A stretch of DNA of 64,000 bases, from positions 1,488,001 to 1,552,000 of the forward strand of contig NC_037315.1 of NCBI RefSeq assembly GCF_000143535.2, given 5' to 3'. Both the position numbers and the translations under genes were made by a program. The DNA comes from Botrytis cinerea B05.10 (Eukaryota > Ascomycota > Leotiomycetes > Helotiales > Sclerotiniaceae). Shown here piece after piece: positions 60,376-64,000 of this stretch. The notes under the pieces are model-generated. The model did no database searches, had not been told where the DNA came from, and saw only the letters and a program-made list of their open reading frames with translations. Within the stretch, counting starts at the first letter, position 1. Every line of letters starts with the position of its first letter.

Positions 60376-60883
60376 ATGATCTTTACAAAACGGGCAACTG
60401 TGGTTGAATCCACCGAGCTTGCCATCTAGGTTGACGATGTATTCACCAAGTTATTCAACCAGCCCTACGATGTGATCATGCGGAAAAGTATTGATGAAGT
60501 CTCAAGCCCTAATTTTGAGGTTAAGTGGGTATATCCATTTTTAGGTATTTTGAACATGATAATTTAGAAGTTTGACTAACAGTATTCAAGAACAAATGAC
60601 GCCAAATACAACCGCGGAGACTATTTAAAGGGGCTTTGACAGTCGCGTAGCGACATTACCGTGGAGAAAGCCGTTCACGATTAACTTTCAACCTACGATT
60701 TACCAGATGGAAAAGGTGGCGGATCCGTCTCGATTCAAGCTTCCATATATACTATCAGCAAGGTGACTGGTAAAAATTAGCAATCTTCGCAACACTGTTG
60801 CACATGCAACGGTTGTGGATGAAAAGAGGTATATGATGCAGTTGCATGAAGTTTTTTCTGCACCTGATGGAGACGTTAATTAA
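60376..60883 (+). pseudogene. Relic of an NTF2-like (SnoaL-type) protein gene
   Basis: It starts with a well-placed ATG (CTCACCATG) and reads MIFTKRATVVESTELAI, then VDDVFTKLFNQPYDVIMRKS, to a likely donor near 60529. After an intron-like segment ending CTAACAG (about 60583) it continues with RSDITVEKAVHD and GGGSVSIQASIYTIS. It ends with TVAHATVVDEKRYMMQLHEV and SAPDGDVN before TAA. The frame is broken by TAG (60427-60429), TGA (60637-60639), TAA (60682-60684) and an apparent extra base in the A-run at 60772-60776. The cone-shaped NTF2-like fold is inferred from the alternating pattern and the C-terminal LHEVFSAPDGD. Relatives are often small enzymes or accessory proteins in secondary-metabolite clusters. 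Confidence 0.55.
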
Positions 60884-61374
60884 TAGCAGCATATTTAGTG
60901 TTACGTCAAAAAGACGTTTATGTCTATAACTCTTCAGCTTTCGAATCAAATATATTCTCAGAAACTTTCCTAGAACAGGCCTGACTTGTCAGCTTCTTCG
61001 CTGGACTATTTTATCATTGATTCAACCAAGATTCCTGACAACTTTAAGCGCCCATGGTAATGTATTTTCTTGAATGTTTTGACTTACTACGCTAGAATTG
61101 TAGAATAGTACCACGACTACATACGAGAGTATATCGATAGTTGTCAAATAAGGCACGTGATATTAATCACGCTACGCATTTTCGATTGTTTTGCCGAGTT
61201 CACATGGTGGGGGCATCTGTTGATGCCATAGATTCAAGGCCAAGGAGAATGGCTTGGTGTGGCGACAATCACGTGCACATCCACAGCCAGGAAGTTGCTG
61301 ACCAGGTGGCTGAAGCAGCAAGCTTCAGCAGGAACAACTATCGATCGACATTCCAGTGGGTTTTAAAGAAAACA
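60884..61374. promoter_or_regulatory. Upstream region of the Zn2Cys6 regulator gene
   Basis: It contains two CACGTG E-boxes (61154-61159 and 61270-61275). The first is embedded in an inverted repeat CGTGAT-ATTA-ATCACG (61156-61171). An open frame runs in from 61141, but its residues are not family-like, so I treat it as leader. Confidence 0.45.
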
Positions 61375-62628
61375 ATGGCAACCCCACTTCCGAGAGGGCT
61401 TAGAGCTCATACGAAATCTAGACAAGGTTGCATGGCATGCAAATCACGAAAGGTGAAGGTAAAGTTGAATGAATAATATATTTGAAAAAGATGTTGGCTA
61501 AGTTGCTGACAAAATTCGAAGTGCAACGAAGTGCGCCCTGCATGTGATGCGTGCCTCCGCCGAGAAATATCATGTCACTACGCCTTACCAGCTCAAAAAC
61601 GACTGACAGAGACAAGGTCCCCTTTCAATCCGCCTTATGACCTTGATCCCTCAAGAGAACTCGACATTACAGTGACGCGTGAAACAAAAGAGCGTCGGTT
61701 GCTTGAAATGCGTCTACTTCACCACTTTTGTTCTGAGACCGCCCAAAAAGGGTTTCTCTCTATTCACGATGAAGCTGTTCGTGATCTTTGGACTAAAGGT
61801 GCTCCGACTCTAGCTTTCGATCATCCAGTTCTCCTGAATATTATGATTTCAATTGCAGCTCTCCATCTTACTAAGATCAACCCAGCGGATGAAGACATGG
61901 CAGATGTTCATCGAATATATTTCAATGCAGCTGTTCGCGAGCATTGCCAAATCATACAAAATATCAATAAGGATAATGTTGAAGCTGTATGCCTTTCTAC
62001 AATTTTAATTGGGTTGCCCGCGTTCATCCTCCTGCAGAACAACAATGTTGGTCATTACACAGTCCCAACTCAAGTATTCGCTCTTCTCCGTGGCAACGTT
62101 GCTTTATTTTCGCTGACAATTCCTATGCTCGATGTGAATAGTCAGCTAGAAGCTCTCATGTCCGCCAAACCAGATATGAAGACGTTAATGGCAGACATTC
62201 GTGGAAAAATATATCATGAACCATTTTCGGAGCTTTTAAATTGGAGGGCGCCGGGTGAGATTATTGATGAGGAAAGCCAGGCTGCTTATACCTTTGCATT
62301 GAATTATTGTGGACGCATTCTACTCGGTGTTGAAGGTGGTGAGGACCTTTACGAACTTCGCCGCGTCATTTATGCGTTTCCGACAGTCACACATGAAGCA
62401 TTCGTTCAACAATTGAACAAAAAAAACAATAGAGCACTTGTTATTTTGGCTCACTTTTTTGCACTTTGCAAAGCTGCCGATAATGTCTGGTGGATGAGAG
62501 GAATTTCGGAAAGAGAGGTGTTTGGTATACAATCCATTCTCCCTGAAAATTGGCAATGGGCAATGGCATGGCCTCTGCAGAAGCTTGCAGAGTACGCTGC
62601 TATTAATAGGCCAGCTTCAACTAAATAG
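61375..62628 (+). CDS. Zn(II)2Cys6 transcription factor
   Basis: Fungal-specific nuclear regulator. Two exons (61375-61458, 61522-62628; 63-bp intron) give 396 residues. The binuclear zinc cluster has Cys19, 22, 29, 36, 39 and 46 with spacing CX2CX6CX6CX2CX6C. The intron falls exactly between Lys28 and Cys29, a common position in this family. Residues about 75-390 form a helical region with little similarity beyond the Upc2/sterol-uptake-like group (RLLEMRLLHHFCSETA, HPVLLNIMISIAALHLT). The protein is short for the class, which often exceeds 500 residues, but the C-terminus looks complete. It lies within a decayed secondary-metabolism-like locus and may once have controlled it. Confidence 0.88.
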
Positions 62629-62699
62629 GCAGATGGTGATATGTCATATTTGTGCATTTTTGTATAGTACAAACTAGAAAGCTGCTTGCGGAACCTAAA

Positions 62700-63078
62700 A
62701 TCAATCTTCAATTTCGATTAGAATGGCACCGGCCCCGCTGCTGCACCGATTTGTTTCTTGAATGCTATAATCCAGACAGTTTGCCTATATCCCCTGCCTT
62801 TGAGATAGTATTCGCAGAATCATCCTTGTAGACGGTGGAAATCTCAATGGAATTCCTATTCCATGAGGTGTAGCAGTCTAAAGGGCCTGCTGAACGACAT
62901 TCCAACTACTGGATATGTTCTACCTCGCAGGATGGGACTGAATGATGAGAGAAACGAACCGAGCAACAATTTTGAAATAGAACCTTACCCATTTGATGCT
63001 GATGCGAAAGCTGCTTTCACTCCATTCTTTTCGGGCTCTCGCAACTGTGTAGCTCAGAGGCCTTCAATAGTATGAATG
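62700..63078 (+). pseudogene. Relic of a cytochrome P450 (C-terminal part)
   Basis: Fragments in more than one frame follow P450 order. DGGNLNGIPIP at about 62830-62863 matches the strand after the ExxR helix and is followed at once by TGA. Then DADAKAAFTPFFSGSRNCVAQR at 62995-63060 matches the haem loop, with a Cys in the right place but Ala where Gly is usual. Upstream (62740-62800) is CLYPLPLR-like sequence. No N-terminal half is detectable and no frame runs through. The piece is a pseudogene, perhaps a truncated remnant of a cluster P450. Confidence 0.55.
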
Positions 63079-64000
63079 CGAATCCTTTTCTTCAAACCGG
63101 TGGCTTATTTGAAATGGCTCCAGCATTGAACCTTGGAACATTACTTAGCCTCGATATACCATTATCTGAGGATCTTCCCACAATGGTATCAGCAGGAAAT
63201 TGACTATATCAATGCGTAGAAGTCCAATCCTGGCGAATATTTTAGGTCATACGCGAAGAAGCATTATACTTTTTTTTTCATCCTTTATTCATACTACTTT
63301 TAGATATTTTTAAATCACACGATTGTTTTCTTTGCTTTGCTTTCAGAACACACCTCTGATCCCCCAACCAACAAGAATTTAGCTTGTAACTACTTATCAC
63401 AAAGTCTAGTCTCTACATTGCTTTCTCTGCAGCTGCATATGACTTGCTGCTTTTAGCTTTTCGAAATATCGAATATCCTTAAATGATGTTACGTATTGGC
63501 CTGATATATCCTATCCGTGGATTCGATAACAAGTTATCTGTCTGTGGGTTTAGTGTTGTATGCATGCTGGGAATTAAATAATAGTAAAAATAGTCACCAA
63601 TGTGCAGAAACTGGCTTTTAAACTCTCACAGGAATGGAAGATGCTAATGTCTTTGATTAATAGTTTTTATTAAATGAATGACTTTGATCCAGCCATACAA
63701 GTAAAATATGTCTGGCAATCATTCCGAGTAAACATTAATTCATGTTTTGACGCTTGTGCTATCTCATAAGGATGCGTGGTATCCTATTAGTTAACCTTAT
63801 AAGCCAATTAGCAAGAAAGGTTCACCTTCCGCTACATCCCCGACAAATAGTTCTAGCTGCCTTGCAATTCAGCCCTCTCACTGCCCCCAATCTCAGCTAC
63901 AACATTGCTCCTATTTCCAATGAAGGGTTGCTTTGGAGGGTCATAGTATGCTGGAGGTCCTATTGAAGTCTCTGTAGAAGAACTTTTAGCACGGCGTCGC
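63079..64000. other. Gene-free right edge
   Basis: AT-rich sequence with scattered short ORFs (for example 63754-63966) that lack recognisable motifs. I see nothing else in it. Confidence 0.5.

Noticed and set aside
61141..61374. N-terminal extension of the Zn2Cys6 regulator from 61141
   Set aside because: The frame is open, but the residues are not family-like. The ATG at 61375 leaves 18 residues before the first cluster cysteine, as usual for the class.
1..64000. tRNA genes, CRISPR arrays, and complete transposons
   Set aside because: I looked by eye for T-loop and box A/B patterns, spaced repeats, and transposase or reverse-transcriptase motifs and saw none. A tRNAscan and RepeatMasker run would be decisive.

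Overview
This window reads as nuclear DNA of a filamentous ascomycete. Introns are short (about 47-70 bp) with GTAAGT/GTATGT donors and CTAAC-like branch sites. Gene content includes a COP9 signalosome subunit, CWC25, Rho3, an EZH2/KMT6-type histone methyltransferase with a long N-terminus, a two-domain large catalase, a 2EXR protein and a Zn(II)2Cys6 regulator. Protein character and base composition suggest Leotiomycetes, probably near Botrytis/Sclerotinia; that placement is an inference. I support 17 intact protein-coding genes, two weaker small ORFs and three gene relics. I saw no rRNA, tRNA or CRISPR.

Layout. 1-7458 has no gene I can support: microsatellites, then a long G-poor stretch. 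7459-10943 holds a divergent housekeeping pair, CSN2 (-) and CWC25 (+). Rho3 (+, 12664-13700) follows a minisatellite-rich leader, and a purine-rich gap leads to a long aquaglyceroporin (-, 15330-17244). 18877-26858 holds an A-T-C NRPS-like enzyme (-) and a CYP52-like P450 (+), divergent across 2.5 kb. A degenerate-motif kinase with an FG-rich tail (27291-29302), a small Cys-rich protein and an orphan ORF follow.

32946-38402 is a compact aromatic-catabolism cluster: an intradiol dioxygenase, a carboxymuconate cyclase, and an EthD-EthD-alpha/beta hydrolase fusion. Together these could convert protocatechuate to beta-ketoadipate. Then come KMT6/EZH2 (-), a secreted GH35 beta-galactosidase (+), a 2EXR protein (-) and a large catalase (-) with a perfect 14-bp hairpin just upstream of its start.

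54.9-63.1 kb looks like a decaying accessory or secondary-metabolism locus. A quinone-oxidoreductase-like MDR, an O-methyltransferase and a Zn2Cys6 regulator are intact. Between and beside them lie relics of a rhodopsin-like membrane protein, an NTF2-like protein and a P450. Several of their nonsense codons are of the kind that C:G to T:A changes make, as expected for repeat-induced point mutation or simple decay.
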